Notes: generated from the sequence alone by a model not told the origin. Positions 1 through 10,421 are shown, counted from the stretch's first letter. The stretch: 64,000 bases of DNA from Nevskiaceae bacterium (GCA_004298465.1 SCRT01000020.1:1-64000), one strand, 5' to 3'. Numbers and translations: made by a program.

Positions 1-141
1 CGGGTAGGCCTTGCCAATGTCCTTGCCTTCCGCCAGCAGCTTCGACACCGGCGCCAGCAGCCCCGCCCCCGCCACCCCCAGCGCCGCCTTCTTCATCAGC
101 TCCCGACGACCCCAGTTGAAATCGTATTTTCTGATTCTCAT
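1..141 (-). CDS. Tat-exported protein, N-terminal 47 residues only
   Basis: The gene runs off the left edge of the window. Residues 12-34 form a twin-arginine type signal (RRELMKKAALG followed by a small hydrophobic stretch rich in G, A and L), so the product is probably folded in the cytoplasm and exported by Tat. The start ATG is preceded by a GGAGG-type ribosome binding site about 10 bases upstream. No mature-domain sequence is available, so the function cannot be named; Tat substrates are often cofactor-containing oxidoreductases, but that is only a family-level expectation. The 270 bases upstream of it, up to the tRNA terminator, show no convincing gene. Confidence 0.6.
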   Translation of the reverse strand, partial: MRIRKYDFNWGRRELMKKAALGVAGAGLLAPVSKLLAEGKDIGKAYP

Positions 142-412
142 TTCACCTACCCTCCATAGCCCTGTGTTATCAGTGGTACGCGATACGCGGTCTGCGCTGC
201 GTAACGTTGACAATGCAGACCATCCCCATACGCCACACCAAACTTTATGCTGGCCCGACGGGGAGCTGAACGGCTGGGTAGCGCAACGTGGAACAATGCA
301 GCGAACCGATCGGCCCCGGGCCCGTTTACCTCGTCGTCGCTGCTGTAGAAGGCCGGACACGTGGTGGTTGCGCTTCGCAAATCTACATCGAACCCCGGCA
401 AGACACCCACAC

Positions 413-436
413 AAAAAAACCGGCGCTTGGCCGGTT
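413..436 (-). terminator. Intrinsic terminator of tRNA-Thr
   Basis: On the minus strand a perfect 7-bp stem (AACCGGC/GCCGGTT) with a 5-nt loop is followed directly by a run of T residues. It lies 22 bases beyond the encoded CCA end of tRNA-Thr and so ends that transcript. Confidence 0.8.
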
Positions 437-457
437 GATCGAAAATCCTTGATTCAT

Positions 458-533
<76 letters not shown>

Positions 534-550
534 GCAGGCGGTGGACGCGC

Positions 551-556
551 ATTATA
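551..556 (-). promoter_or_regulatory. -10 box of the tRNA-Thr promoter
   Basis: A consensus TATAAT lies on the minus strand 17 bases before the tRNA 5' end. It is followed by a GC-rich discriminator (GCGCG), which is typical of stringently controlled tRNA promoters. The -35 region is weak. Confidence 0.55.
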
Positions 557-703
557 CGGACCCAGCGCGACATTTGAAGCCCAGCAACTGCGGCAAGGCG
601 TTGCCGTGAAGCGGCCTCCGCCTTCGGGTACTATGTGCACCCGGCGCTGCCCAGCCATTTCATTCGACCCCGCGCGCCGCTCCACATCATAAGATCCCTT
701 TCC

Positions 704-1276
704 ATGGCTACCTACAGCACCAACGAATTCAAGGCCGGCGTCAAGATTTTGATCGACGGCGACCCCTACTCCATTCTCGAAAACGAGTACGTAAAACCTG
801 GCAAGGGGCAGGCTTTCAACCGCGTCAAGGTCCGCAACCTGAAGACCGGGCGAATGCTGGAGAAGACCTGGAAGTCTGGCGATACGGCCGAGGCCGCGGA
901 CGTTGCCGAGCTGGAAATGCAGTACCTCTACAACGACGGCGATTTCTGGTACTTCATGAATCCCGAAACCTTCGAACAGCTCAGCGCCGACAAAAATGCG
1001 GTGGTCGATGCCGCGCAGTGGTTGAAGGGCGAGGAACTCTGCAAGGTGATGCTGTGGAACGGCGTGCCGTTGTCGGTGGACGCCCCGAATTTCGTGGTCC
1101 TGAAGATCGTGGAAACCGATCCCGGCGTGCGCGGGGACACGTCCGGCGGCGGCGGCAAGCCTGCGAAGCTGGAAACCGGCGCGACGGTACGCGTGCCATT
1201 GTTCGTGCAACAGGATGAAGTGGTGAAGGTGGATACGCGTACCGGCGCCTACCTGGGCCGGGTTGGCGGCAAGTAG
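704..1276 (+). CDS. efp: Elongation factor P
   Basis: This 190-residue protein has the usual length and three-domain layout of EF-P, which binds between the P and E sites and relieves ribosome stalling at polyproline. The modification loop reads KPGKGQAF with lysine at position 34, the residue that EpmA beta-lysylates. A matching epmA lies in this window (22905-23891). The start at ATG 704 gives the standard [14 protein letters not shown] N-terminus; an in-frame extension upstream has no family similarity. The stop codon lies 41 bases before recA, which suggests shared transcription. EpmB, also needed for lysylation, is not in the window. Confidence 0.95.
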   Translation: MATYSTNEFKAGVKILIDGDPYSILENEYVKPGKGQAFNRVKVRNLKTGRMLEKTWKSGDTAEAADVAELEMQYLYNDGDFWYFMNPETFEQLSADKNAVVDAAQWLKGEELCKVMLWNGVPLSVDAPNFVVLKIVETDPGVRGDTSGGGGKPAKLETGATVRVPLFVQQDEVVKVDTRTGAYLGRVGGK

Positions 1277-1317
1277 TGACCAAGGCAAAAAATACTTCAC
1301 AAGAAACGGGGGGCACC

Positions 1318-2346
1318 ATGGACGACAACCGTCGCCGCGCACTGGAAGCTGCGCTGTCTCAGATCGAGAAACAGTTCGGCAAGGGCAGCGTGATGCGCAT
1401 GGGCCAGGATGACCCGGCCCGTGAAATCGACGTGGTGTCCACCGGTTCCCTGGCGTTGGACGTCGCATTGGGAATCGGCGGCCTGCCGCGTGGCCGCGTG
1501 GTGGAGATCTACGGTCCCGAGTCTTCGGGCAAGACCACGCTGTGCCTGCAGGTTACGGCCAACGCGCAGAAGAACGGCGGCACGGTCGCCTATATCGACG
1601 CGGAAAATGCGCTGGACCCGTCCTATGCCGAAAAGCTGGGTGTCAAGGTCGACGACTTGCTGATCTCGCAGCCGGATACCGGCGAGCAGGCGCTGGAAAT
1701 CACCGACATGCTGGTGCGCTCCGGTGCAGTGGACGTGGTCGTTATCGACTCCGTCGCCGCACTCACGCCAAAAGCTGAAATCGAAGGTGAGATGGGCGAT
1801 TCCCTGCCCGGCCTGCAGGCGCGCCTGATGAGTCAGGCGCTGCGCAAGCTCACCGCGAACATCAAGCGTTCCAACACGCTCGTCATCTTCATCAACCAGA
1901 TCCGCATGAAGATCGGCGTGATGTACGGCTCGCCGGAAACCACGACTGGCGGCAACGCGCTGAAGTTCTACGCTTCCGTGCGGCTCGACATCCGCCGTAC
2001 CGGCGCGATCAAGAAGGGCGAGGAAATCGTCGGCAACGAGACGCGCGTAAAAGTCGTCAAGAACAAGATGGCGCCGCCGTTCAAGAAGGCCGAATTCGAG
2101 ATCCTCTACAACGAAGGCATTTCCACGCTCGGCGAACTCATCGACCTCGGCGTGCAGGAGAACCTCGTGGAGAAATCCGGCGCCTGGTACGCCTACAAGT
2201 CCGAGAAGATCGGCCAGGGCAAGGACAACGCCCGCCAGTGGCTTAAGGAACACCCGGAAGCGGCAGCGGAAATCGACCACGAACTGCGCGGCCGTCTGCT
2301 GCCCCAGAAGGCACCGCGTGCCGCGGATGGTCCGCAACAAGAGTAA
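1318..2346 (+). CDS. recA: Recombinase RecA
   Basis: A strand-exchange and SOS coprotease ATPase of 342 residues, close to the usual 345-355. The N-terminal [13 protein letters not shown] helix, Walker [10 protein letters not shown] (about residues 66-74), Walker [11 protein letters not shown], and the L1/L2 loop regions ([23 protein letters not shown]) are all present. The ATG at 1318 with a purine-rich AAACGGGGGG just upstream is preferred over a GTG 42 bases earlier that overlaps the efp stop. The gap after efp holds no CTG-N10-CAG LexA operator. recX overlaps its 3' end. Confidence 0.97.
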   Translation: MDDNRRRALEAALSQIEKQFGKGSVMRMGQDDPAREIDVVSTGSLALDVALGIGGLPRGRVVEIYGPESSGKTTLCLQVTANAQKNGGTVAYIDAENALDPSYAEKLGVKVDDLLISQPDTGEQALEITDMLVRSGAVDVVVIDSVAALTPKAEIEGEMGDSLPGLQARLMSQALRKLTANIKRSNTLVIFINQIRMKIGVMYGSPETTTGGNALKFYASVRLDIRRTGAIKKGEEIVGNETRVKVVKNKMAPPFKKAEFEILYNEGISTLGELIDLGVQENLVEKSGAWYAYKSEKIGQGKDNARQWLKEHPEAAAEIDHELRGRLLPQKAPRAADGPQQE

Positions 2347-2839
2347 GAACAGGGACCCCGCCGACCCTGAGGCGATCCGCGCCCGCGCGCTGCGCGCCGT
2401 CACGCGGCGCGAATACGGCGCTCGCGAGTTGCAGGCCAAGCTGGTCCGCACCGGCGCTTCGGAATCCGTGGCCCGGCAAGTCGTGGAGGATTTCGCCGCA
2501 CGCGGCTGGCAAAGCGATGCGCGTTATGCCGAAAGCGTCGCCCGGGTACGCATCGGCCAGGGCTATGGCCCGCTGCGCATCCGCGCCGAACTGCAAGCCG
2601 CGGGCGTCGCCGACACGTTCATTTCCGCAGCGATACAGGAACCCGAGGTCGGTGGCTGGCTGGCCTGTGCCCACGCCAGCTACGCACACCGTTTCCATAC
2701 TCCGCCGGCAGATGCCGCCGGCTGGCAGAAGGCGTGGCGTTTCCTGGCCCAGCGCGGATTTTCCGCGGAACATATTCGCAGCGCCCTGAAGAACGTGCCC
2801 GACGACGCCTTCGACAGTACCGAGGGCAACGCCGGATGA
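2318..2839 (+). CDS. recX: Regulatory protein RecX
   Basis: A modulator that binds in the groove of the RecA filament and inhibits it. It is 173 residues from GTG 2318, or 170 from ATG 2327, and is rich in arginine and alanine. It has RecX-type three-helix repeats: [16 protein letters not shown], then a [19 protein letters not shown] segment and a [10 protein letters not shown] segment, motifs diagnostic of the family. It overlaps the recA 3' end in another frame, the classic recA-recX translational coupling. An AAGG about 8 bases before the GTG makes 2318 plausible. Confidence 0.9.
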   Translation: MPRMVRNKSKNRDPADPEAIRARALRAVTRREYGARELQAKLVRTGASESVARQVVEDFAARGWQSDARYAESVARVRIGQGYGPLRIRAELQAAGVADTFISAAIQEPEVGGWLACAHASYAHRFHTPPADAAGWQKAWRFLAQRGFSAEHIRSALKNVPDDAFDSTEGNAG

Positions 2840-2860
2840 ACGCCCGTTTTCGACTCCGCC

Positions 2861-3529
2861 ATGACCCGCACTGAAGCGCCTGTTCGCACGCCGGCCCGTA
2901 AAAGCCGTGGCCGCCCGGCGCTGAGCGATGTCGAAGGCCGCCTGCTGCGCGCCATCGAAGTCCTACTCGATGACGGCAACGCATTCGCCACGTTGTCCAT
3001 CGGCACACTGGCGCGCCGCGCCGGCATCTCCCGCGCCACGTTCTACCTGCACTTTCGTGACAAGGGTGCGCTGGTGGCGTGCTTGCTGACGCGTATCAGC
3101 GACGAAATCGTGGCCAGTGGCAGCGCTTGGTTCGCGGCCACCCGCGGCGCTGGCCCGCGCGAAGTGCGCGCCGCCTTGCACGGTGTGGTCCAAGCCTTCG
3201 GCAAGCATCACGCCGTGCTCACCGCGGTGGCGGAAACCGCCCCCTTTGATACAGCCGTAGCGGCGATTTACCAGGACATGATGGCGCGCCTGTGCGCAGC
3301 CAGCCGCCGCGCCGTGGCTGCGGTCCGCGCTGAAGGCCGCGCCACCCCCGATGCCGACGACGCCATGGCGGACACGCTGACCTGGATGGTTGCCTTGCAC
3401 TGCACCCGCTTCGCCCATGGCCGCAGCGGGCAGCGCCCCCGCGCACTCGTCGATACCCTGACGGCGATCTGCACCGGCGCCATCTTCGCGAACCCGCAAG
3501 TGCCCGCGTCAAGGCGCCAGATCAAATAG
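2861..3529 (+). CDS. TetR/AcrR-family transcriptional regulator
   Basis: This 222-residue protein has an N-terminal helix-turn-helix at about residues 45-70 (LSIGTLARRAGISRATFYLHF), the signature of TetR-family DNA binding. The C-terminal ligand domain is not assignable. It starts 21 bases after recX on the same strand, and its 3' end overlaps by 21 bases the end of the convergent accessory operon (3509-6299). A near-perfect 19-bp palindrome upstream of that operon (6342-6360) is a reasonable operator candidate. The link is inferred from adjacency. Confidence 0.88.
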   Translation: MTRTEAPVRTPARKSRGRPALSDVEGRLLRAIEVLLDDGNAFATLSIGTLARRAGISRATFYLHFRDKGALVACLLTRISDEIVASGSAWFAATRGAGPREVRAALHGVVQAFGKHHAVLTAVAETAPFDTAVAAIYQDMMARLCAASRRAVAAVRAEGRATPDADDAMADTLTWMVALHCTRFAHGRSGQRPRALVDTLTAICTGAIFANPQVPASRRQIK

Positions 3530-4633
3530 CTCCTTGAAACCATAGGGCTGCGACGCGCCTATGATGAGCTGCTCCAGCATTGCGCGCCCAACCTCTCGGC
3601 GACCGTCCGGCAGCGTCAGCACGGCGCGACACGCGGCCTGCACGTGGTTCGTATCGGGCTGGGTTTCGTCGATCTCGTCAACGCGGAACGACTCGTAGTG
3701 CGTGGCATACGCACCCTGGTAGGCGCTGTGGCCCCAGGTGGCGTGGGTGTAGCCGACACCACGCATGTAGAAATTCCATTCCGGTTCCAATTCCAGGGTC
3801 ACCGCGCCGCCGTCGGCGAGCCGACCGCGGATGGTCGCCTTGCGGACGTGCCGCGTGCCAGAGCGGAACACAAGTTCAGCGCGTACCTCCAACACGACCT
3901 GCGGCTCGCCCTTGCCAAGCGGCACCAGCACCGCCGAACGGTTCCACGGCTCACCTTCGGCGTTGTCGTTGGTGTGGAAGTACATGAGGTGGTCGGCGCC
4001 ATTGAACGGACACCACAGCCAGAAGAACTGCGGCTTCATGTCCGGTGGGAACGGGTTCTTGTTGGCGCCCCCTACGGAACGCACACCCCAGGAGCGGTCG
4101 CGCGTGCCATGCCAGCCGTGCACGGCAAGGCGTTCGCCGGCAACTTCGATCCAGCCTTCGCAGGTACAGCTCTGCGTCAGACGCGTGCTGTCCATGATGG
4201 TGCGCGTGCCCATGCGCCAGGTGAAGCGCGGTTCCTGGATGGGCGGTGCCCGGCCCGTGAACACCAGTTCAGCACGGATTCCGTGTTCGTTGTCGTCCAC
4301 GCGCACGCGGACCTTCTTCAACGGCTCGACGACTTCAACGCTGATCGGCTTCACCCGGGTCGCCATGCGGTCGCCATCGAGCAGGCGCGACGCGAACAGG
4401 CTGTATTGCGTGCCGCCGTGCACGACCGAAATCGCGGCATCCATGATATTGAGGTTCGGGTACACGCCCATCGCCACGGCGACCAGCGGCTGGCCGTCTG
4501 CGCTGTAGGCGTTGAACCAGAAACGGTCGTAGAAATTCAGGTCGCTGCCCGCGACGGCGATGGGCTCGGGCGTCTGATGGACAGGGTATTCATCGGCCGC
4601 CGTCAGCAGGCTGGAGGTGTGTGCAAGACTCAT
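3509..4633 (-). CDS. AttH/CrtC-like lipocalin-fold protein of unknown function
   Basis: A 374-residue soluble protein with no signal peptide. The motif HGWHGTRDRSWGVR (about residues 173-186) and the WLWCPF and VGYTHATWGH segments recall proteins of the AttH / hydroxyneurosporene-synthase-like (DUF7064/7065-type) superfamily, which occur with steroid and acyl-CoA degradation genes. Enzymatic activity is unknown. Its ATG overlaps the stop of the upstream gene (ATGA), so it is the last gene of a three-gene operon. The family assignment is by motif memory and could be off at subfamily level. Confidence 0.6.
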   Translation of the reverse strand: MSLAHTSSLLTAADEYPVHQTPEPIAVAGSDLNFYDRFWFNAYSADGQPLVAVAMGVYPNLNIMDAAISVVHGGTQYSLFASRLLDGDRMATRVKPISVEVVEPLKKVRVRVDDNEHGIRAELVFTGRAPPIQEPRFTWRMGTRTIMDSTRLTQSCTCEGWIEVAGERLAVHGWHGTRDRSWGVRSVGGANKNPFPPDMKPQFFWLWCPFNGADHLMYFHTNDNAEGEPWNRSAVLVPLGKGEPQVVLEVRAELVFRSGTRHVRKATIRGRLADGGAVTLELEPEWNFYMRGVGYTHATWGHSAYQGAYATHYESFRVDEIDETQPDTNHVQAACRAVLTLPDGRREVGRAMLEQLIIGASQPYGFKELFDLAP

Positions 4634-5109
4634 GTCGCGCTCCGTTGTTGTTCCAGCAGTTCACCAATCGCCGGCAGGCTCGCGCCCGCAGGATTGAAGC
4701 CGGTCAGGCGCGACCAAGAACACTCGCGCGCCATCTGCCGGTCCAGCAGCGGCGCCAGGGCCGTGCGCTGATCGGGCGGCAGCGTGCCGCCGTTGGCTTG
4801 CGCAGATTCGGCGATGCGTGCGCTGAGGGCGGCCTTGGCGTCGGTCACGGCCTCGACCAGCGCATCGCGGCCAGCGGGCACGCGCAGGTCGGCCGGTGCA
4901 CCCAATATCGCCAGGGCCTTGCGCAGGTCCGCCAGCTCCACGCGCAGGTAGTCGTCCTGGTAGGGCTGGACTTCGGCCAGCAGCGCCAGAGAGGCAGCGA
5001 TCAGCCCGGCCTGTTCGGCAACGAATGAGTTCTTGCCCAATTCCGGCACGATCACGTCCATCAGCGTCTTGCGCAGGCTTTCCAGATGCTGCTTCACCAG
5101 CGGTTGCAT
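4630..5109 (-). CDS. Conserved helical protein of a phosphotransferase operon
   Basis: A 159-residue, mostly alpha-helical protein with no recognised catalytic motif and no signal peptide. It sits between an APH-like kinase and an AttH/CrtC-like protein, and both junctions are ATGA overlaps, so the three proteins are probably made in similar amounts and act together. The segment CSWSRLTGFNP near the C-terminus is the most distinctive part. I do not recognise the family with certainty; similar short partners accompany ACAD10-like phosphotransferases. Confidence 0.65.
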   Translation of the reverse strand: MQPLVKQHLESLRKTLMDVIVPELGKNSFVAEQAGLIAASLALLAEVQPYQDDYLRVELADLRKALAILGAPADLRVPAGRDALVEAVTDAKAALSARIAESAQANGGTLPPDQRTALAPLLDRQMARECSWSRLTGFNPAGASLPAIGELLEQQRSAT

Positions 5110-6299
5110 CACAGCGCTCCTTGGCCGCGCAACATCGTGGCCAGCAGGGACAGGGTGGCATAGCCCATCCCGGTGCTGAAATTCATCATCACGTCGAGGT
5201 GGCTTTGACGGTCCGCCGCGGCGCGTGCATTCGAAGCAGTGCCGAGCACGGCGAACTTGAAGGTGTTGAAGATTTCGTAATAACCGAGCTTTTTCGCGTC
5301 GACCGCAAGGCCGGACGCGCGGGCATAGCGTTCGAGGAAATCCTCGCGCGTGGCCAGCCCGCAGGCCAGGCTCTCGCCGCTTTCGCTCTTGGCGGCAAAG
5401 CCGGGAAACAGGACCCAGGCCAGATCTTCGTGCACGTCCGCAAGGTGGGCCATTTCCCAGTCGAGAATAGTGGTGATCCTGCACGTGCCTTCGTCGAACA
5501 GGAAATTGCCGTTGCGGTAGTCGTTGTGCACCACGCGCACGTCGTCGCATACCGGCGCGTTGGCTTCCAGCCATTCGCCCGCCAGCGTGATGACGGGATG
5601 TTCTTCCAGGCAGTCTTCCGCCCAGATGCGCTGCCAGCTTGCGAGGTTCCACAACACCGCCTCGCGCGTGCCGGGCTTGGGAACGTCGAAAGCGCTCAAA
5701 TCGGCCCGGCACCAGTCGAAACCGTGGATACGCGCCAGATAATCGATAAACTGCGTGCTGATCGGCCCGCGCAGATCGGCGGGAAAACCCACGCCGATGC
5801 CGCTGACCCGGCCGCCCGTGCCTACCGGCTTCGCGGGCTTGGCCACGCCGCTGACAAAGCCACAGACCAGCGCGGACTGGCCCATCTTCGAGCCCTCACC
5901 GTCGACGAAATACATCTTCGGCACCGGCACCGTGCCGACCATCGCCCGCATCACCTGAAATTCGCGCAGGCGATGCGTTTCCACTACCGACTCGCCCGGA
6001 TTCATGCGCAGCACCAAGGGCGTGCGCTGGCTGCCGTCGACGCGCTCGAAAGTGAACATTTCCTTGGAACCACCGCCGGCCAGCCGGCGCAGGTTTTCGA
6101 CTTTCAACGCCGTGCCGGTCTCGGCCTGCAGCCAGTGCTGCAAGCGCGCTGTGATCTCCGTAAGCGGCGGCAGCGCATAGTCTGACCCCGCGCGACGCCG
6201 CAGCTTGGCCGTCAGGCATTCGTCGATCGTCCGCTCCACCCGCCAGCGGGCGCGGATCGACGCGATCTGCGTCTCTGAAAAATGGCGCTTGTCCAGCAC
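5109..6299 (-). CDS. APH/ACAD10-like phosphotransferase
   Basis: A 396-residue aminoglycoside-phosphotransferase-fold kinase. It shows the nucleotide-binding region GGGSKEMFTF, the catalytic loop VHNDYRNGNFLF (H-x-D-x4-N) and the metal-binding ILDWEMAHLADVHEDLAW. Enzymes of this type near acyl-CoA genes usually phosphorylate hydroxy-acyl or other small metabolites rather than antibiotics. The GTG at 6299 is chosen because GGAGGAGAACC precedes it directly. It is the first gene of a three-gene operon and has a palindromic operator candidate 43 bases upstream. Confidence 0.82.
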   Translation of the reverse strand: MLDKRHFSETQIASIRARWRVERTIDECLTAKLRRRAGSDYALPPLTEITARLQHWLQAETGTALKVENLRRLAGGGSKEMFTFERVDGSQRTPLVLRMNPGESVVETHRLREFQVMRAMVGTVPVPKMYFVDGEGSKMGQSALVCGFVSGVAKPAKPVGTGGRVSGIGVGFPADLRGPISTQFIDYLARIHGFDWCRADLSAFDVPKPGTREAVLWNLASWQRIWAEDCLEEHPVITLAGEWLEANAPVCDDVRVVHNDYRNGNFLFDEGTCRITTILDWEMAHLADVHEDLAWVLFPGFAAKSESGESLACGLATREDFLERYARASGLAVDAKKLGYYEIFNTFKFAVLGTASNARAAADRQSHLDVMMNFSTGMGYATLSLLATMLRGQGAL

Positions 6300-6341
6300 G
6301 GTTCTCCTCCGATTGCAGTGCGCAGCGGAGCTTAGCAATTT

Positions 6342-6360
6342 AATAAACGCATTGTCTATT
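6342..6360. promoter_or_regulatory. Palindromic operator candidate
   Basis: AATAAAC-GCATT-GTCTATT is a 7+5+7 palindrome with six of seven arm positions matching. It lies in an AT-rich patch between the phosphotransferase start and alaS. Size and spacing suit a TetR dimer, and the TetR gene is at the far end of the same locus. Assignment to that regulator is inference. Confidence 0.45.
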
Positions 6361-6475
6361 TAACCAATACGACTGCTTCGCCCACGCCTTCCGCAGCACC
6401 CCGGACATGGCACGGATACCGTCCGTCCAGTAACATTGCGCGTCTTTATCGACGTTACGGCGGCATGCGGTGACC

Positions 6476-9121
6476 ATGGACAGCAACCAGCTTCGAGCGC
6501 TCTATCTCGACTACTTCGCGGCACACGGGCATACCGTGGTGCCGTCCAGTTCACTGGTACCCGCCGGCGACGCAACGCTGCTGTTCACGAACGCCGGCAT
6601 GGTGCAGTTCAAGGACGTGTTCACCGGCGCAGAGAAGCGCGCCTACACGCGGGCCACGAGCGCCCAGAAATGTGTACGCGCCGGCGGCAAGCACAACGAC
6701 CTGGAAAACGTCGGCTACACGGCGCGCCACCACACGTTCTTCGAGATGCTGGGGAATTTCAGCTTCGGCGACTACTTCAAGCGCGAGGCAATCCACTTCG
6801 CATGGGAATTCGTCACCGGTGAAAAGTGGCTGGGCATTTCCCCGTCGCGCCTCATGGTCACGGTCTACCACGATGATGACGAGGCATGGCATATCTGGCA
6901 CGACGAGATGGGCGTGCCGGCCGAACGCATCGTGCGCATCGGCGACAACAAGGGGGCAAAGTACGCTTCCGACAACTTCTGGACCATGGGCGACACCGGC
7001 CCCTGCGGCCCGTGCAGCGAGATCTTCTACGACCACGACCCGGATGGTTCCAGGGGTATTGCCGGCGGGCCTCCGGGATCGCCGGACGAGGATGGCGACC
7101 GCTGGATCGAGATCTGGAACCTGGTGTTCACGCAGTTCGATCGCCACGCCGACGGCACGCTGACGCCGCTGCCGAAACCCAACGTCGACACCGGCATGGG
7201 GCTGGAGCGCATCACGGCTCTCATGCAGGGCACGAACGACAACTACCGCATCGACATCTTCCAGCGCCTGATCGGTGAGATTGCCGCGCTTGCCGGCCAG
7301 AAACCCTATGCCAACGCATCGCAGAAAGTCATTGCCGACCACATCCGTTCCACGTGCTTCCTGATCGCGGACGGCGTGCTGCCGTCGAACGAAGGCCGTG
7401 GCTATGTCCTGCGCCGGATCATGCGTCGCGCCATCCGCCACGGCTACAAGATCGGGCTGGACCAGCCGTTCTTCTACAAGCTGGTGGCGCCACTCGCTGA
7501 AGTGATGGGCGCGGCCTACCCGGAACTCGTTGAAAAGCGCACGCAGATCGAAGCGCAAGTCCGCAACGAAGAGGAAAGCTTCGCGCAGACGCTGGAAAAA
7601 GGCATGAAGCTGCTCGACGACGCGCTGGCCAGCACCCACGGCAAGACGCTGCCCGGCGATATCATTTTCAAGCTCTATGACACCTACGGTTTCCCTGTCG
7701 ACCTGACGGCCGACGTGGCGCGCGAGCGCGGGCTGACGCTGGACCTCGAAGGTTACGAGCGCGAGATGAACGCGCAGCGTGAACGCGCACGCGCCGCCAG
7801 CACGTTCAAAACCGGCGAGACCCTGCCCTATGACGGTGCGGACACGCACTTCACCGGCTACGAAACGCTGCAGGGCGACGCCACGGTGCTGGCGCTGTAC
7901 CGCGACGGCGCGCCGGTGGAGAAGCTGGCGGCGGGCGAAGCCGGCATCATCGTGCTCGACACCACACCGTTCTACGCCGAGTCCGGCGGCCAAGTCGGAG
8001 ACCGTGGAACACTGACCGCTGCCGGCATGGAATTTGCGGTCGCCGATACCCGCAAATTGCGCACCGGCGTCTTCGCCCACCACGGCACGCAGCGCGCCGG
8101 CACGCTGGAACGCGGCACGAAGATCCACGCCAGCGTCGCGGACAGCCTGCGCCGCGCCACCATGCGCAACCATTCCGCCACGCATCTGATGCACCGTGCG
8201 CTGCGCGAGGTGCTGGGCACCCACGTGGAGCAGAAAGGCTCGCTGGTGGACGAGCACCGCACGCGCTTTGACTTCTCCCAGCCGCAGCCGATGACAGCGC
8301 AGCAGGTTGCCGAAGTGGAAGATTGCGTCAACCGCGCCATCCTCGCGAACGTCGCCGTCGCCACCGACGTCATGGCTTTCGACGATGCCGTCAAGACCGG
8401 CGCCATGGCACTGTTCGGCGAGAAATACGGCGAGACCGTGCGCGTACTGACGATGGGCCCGAAGGGGGCGGATTATTCAGTTGAGCTATGCGGTGGAACG
8501 CACGTGGCCCGCACCGGCGACATTGGCCTGTTCAAGATCATCTCCGAAAGCGGCGTTGCAGCCGGCGTCCGGCGTGTCGAAGCCGTCACCGGCGAAAACG
8601 CCCTCGCCTACCTGCGCGAAACCGAACAGCGCGTGCACGATGCCGCGGCACTGCTGCGTGCCAACCCCGAGGAACTGACCGCCCGTATCCAGCAGTTGCT
8701 GGACCTGCAGCACAAGCAGGACAAGGAAATCGCTGCGCTCAAGAGCCAGCGTGCCGCGGAAGCCGGCGGCGAACTCGCCAGCCAGGCGCGCAGCATAAAA
8801 GGCGTGAAAGTACTGTCGGCGCGCGTCGACGGCGTCGAAGGCGGTGCCCTGCGCGGGCTGGTGGACGAACTCAAGCAGAAGCTTGGCTCCGGCGTCATCC
8901 TGCTGGCCACGTGCAACGGCGGCAAGGTGGCGCTCATCGCCGGTGTCACGAAGGATCTGACGGCGAAGCTGAAGGCTGGCGAACTCGTGAACCGCGCGGC
9001 GGCCTGCGTGGGCGGCAAGGGCGGCGGGCGTCCGGACATGGCACAGGCTGGCGGTACGCAGGAACAAGGCGTGCCGGCAGCGCTCGAAACCGCCTACGCC
9101 TACGTCGAACAGCAGGGCTGA
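6476..9121 (+). CDS. alaS: Alanine--tRNA ligase
   Basis: A class II synthetase of 881 residues, the expected full length. The catalytic core begins with [19 protein letters not shown] and includes [14 protein letters not shown] and the [11 protein letters not shown] motif. The editing domain has the zinc ligands HSATH (about residue 566) and CGGTH (about residue 672), and the C-terminal C-Ala region follows. ATG 6476 is used; an in-frame GTG six bases earlier is an alternative. In pseudomonads alaS directly follows recA-recX; here about 3.6 kb of accessory genes lie between. Confidence 0.97.
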   Translation: MDSNQLRALYLDYFAAHGHTVVPSSSLVPAGDATLLFTNAGMVQFKDVFTGAEKRAYTRATSAQKCVRAGGKHNDLENVGYTARHHTFFEMLGNFSFGDYFKREAIHFAWEFVTGEKWLGISPSRLMVTVYHDDDEAWHIWHDEMGVPAERIVRIGDNKGAKYASDNFWTMGDTGPCGPCSEIFYDHDPDGSRGIAGGPPGSPDEDGDRWIEIWNLVFTQFDRHADGTLTPLPKPNVDTGMGLERITALMQGTNDNYRIDIFQRLIGEIAALAGQKPYANASQKVIADHIRSTCFLIADGVLPSNEGRGYVLRRIMRRAIRHGYKIGLDQPFFYKLVAPLAEVMGAAYPELVEKRTQIEAQVRNEEESFAQTLEKGMKLLDDALASTHGKTLPGDIIFKLYDTYGFPVDLTADVARERGLTLDLEGYEREMNAQRERARAASTFKTGETLPYDGADTHFTGYETLQGDATVLALYRDGAPVEKLAAGEAGIIVLDTTPFYAESGGQVGDRGTLTAAGMEFAVADTRKLRTGVFAHHGTQRAGTLERGTKIHASVADSLRRATMRNHSATHLMHRALREVLGTHVEQKGSLVDEHRTRFDFSQPQPMTAQQVAEVEDCVNRAILANVAVATDVMAFDDAVKTGAMALFGEKYGETVRVLTMGPKGADYSVELCGGTHVARTGDIGLFKIISESGVAAGVRRVEAVTGENALAYLRETEQRVHDAAALLRANPEELTARIQQLLDLQHKQDKEIAALKSQRAAEAGGELASQARSIKGVKVLSARVDGVEGGALRGLVDELKQKLGSGVILLATCNGGKVALIAGVTKDLTAKLKAGELVNRAAACVGGKGGGRPDMAQAGGTQEQGVPAALETAYAYVEQQG

Positions 9122-9176
9122 AGCCTGCAGCAACCCGCGCACGGCCTGCCTTGCGCACTCTTACGGAACGTGAAAC

Positions 9177-10409
9177 ATGGCGCTCTGGGTACAAAAATAT
9201 GGCGGCACCTCGATGGGTTCTCCGGAACGCATCGGCCACGTTGCCGACAAGATTGCGACCACACGCGCCGCCGGGCATCAGATCGCGGTCGTGGTCTCGG
9301 CCATGTCCGGCGAAACGAACCGCCTGCTGGCGCTGGCGCATGAAGTTTCCCACCGCCCCGATCTGCGGGAACTCGACCAGATGATCGCGACGGGCGAACA
9401 GGTGTCCATCGCCCTGCTCGCCATGGCCCTGAAGGAGCGCGGCGTACCCGCCCGTTCCTACATCGGCTCCCAGGTCGCCGTGCGCACGGACCAGGCCCGC
9501 GGCCGCGCGCGCATCCTGTCGATCGACACGGAGCGCCTCGCAGCGGACTGCCACGCCGGAACGGTGCCTGTCGTCGCCGGTTTCCAGGGTGTCGACGAAG
9601 ACGGCAACATCACCACGCTCGGGCGCGGCGGTTCTGATACCAGCGCCGTTGCGTTGGCCACGGCACTGAAAGCAGACGAGTGCCAGATCTATACGGATGT
9701 CGACGGCGTCTACACCACCGACCCGCGCGTCGAACCACGCGCGCGCCGACTGGCAACCGTCACCTTCGAGGAAATGCTGGAAATGGCCAGCCTCGGCTCC
9801 AAGGTGCTGCAGATCCGCTCCGTCGAATTCGCCGGCAAATACCATATTCCGCTGCGCGTACTGTCGTCCTTCAAGGACGGACCCGGCACGCTGATCACGC
9901 TCGAGGAACACAAGATGATGGAAGACGCAGTCATTTCCGGGATCGCCTTCGATCGCAACGAGGCGCAACTCACCGTTACTGGCGTACCCGACAAGCCCGG
10001 CATCGCCGCCGCAATCCTCGGCCCCATCGGTGCCGCGAATATCGAAGTTGACATGATCGTGCAGAACGTCAGCTCCGACGGCAGCACCGACTTCACGTTC
10101 ACGGTGGCTCAAACCGACTGTGAACGCTCGATGGAAATCGTCGAACCCGTCGCCAAACGGCTCGGGGCCAAAGGCACGCACGCCGTAACCGACATCGTCA
10201 AGGTATCCGTGGTCGGCGTCGGCATGCGCAGCCACCCCGGCATCGCGGCAAAGGTCTTCGAGGTCCTGGCCCGCGAAGGCATCAACATCCGCATGATCTC
10301 CACTTCGGAAATCAAGATCTCGGTGGTCATCGAAGACAAGTATCTGGAGCTCGCGGTGCGCAGCCTGCACAAGGCACTGGGCTTGGAGACTCCGGCAAAT
10401 CCACGTTAA
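9177..10409 (+). CDS. lysC: Aspartate kinase
   Basis: This 410-residue enzyme catalyses the first step of the lysine, threonine and methionine pathway. The amino-acid kinase motif KYGGTS is at residues 6-11, and the nucleotide-site segment LGRGGSDTSAVALA lies near residue 145. Two C-terminal ACT domains (GVPDKPGIAAAILG and VVGVGMRSHPGIAAKVF) imply feedback control by lysine and/or threonine. It lies 55 bases after alaS, as in pseudomonads, but csrA, normally next, is replaced by a short spacer and tRNA-Ser. Confidence 0.95.
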   Translation: MALWVQKYGGTSMGSPERIGHVADKIATTRAAGHQIAVVVSAMSGETNRLLALAHEVSHRPDLRELDQMIATGEQVSIALLAMALKERGVPARSYIGSQVAVRTDQARGRARILSIDTERLAADCHAGTVPVVAGFQGVDEDGNITTLGRGGSDTSAVALATALKADECQIYTDVDGVYTTDPRVEPRARRLATVTFEEMLEMASLGSKVLQIRSVEFAGKYHIPLRVLSSFKDGPGTLITLEEHKMMEDAVISGIAFDRNEAQLTVTGVPDKPGIAAAILGPIGAANIEVDMIVQNVSSDGSTDFTFTVAQTDCERSMEIVEPVAKRLGAKGTHAVTDIVKVSVVGVGMRSHPGIAAKVFEVLAREGINIRMISTSEIKISVVIEDKYLELAVRSLHKALGLETPANPR

Positions 10410-10421
10410 CTATATGATTTC

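Noticed and set aside
147..410. 87-residue minus-strand frame left of tRNA-Thr
   Set aside because: No RBS, no family similarity, and composition unlike neighbouring genes.
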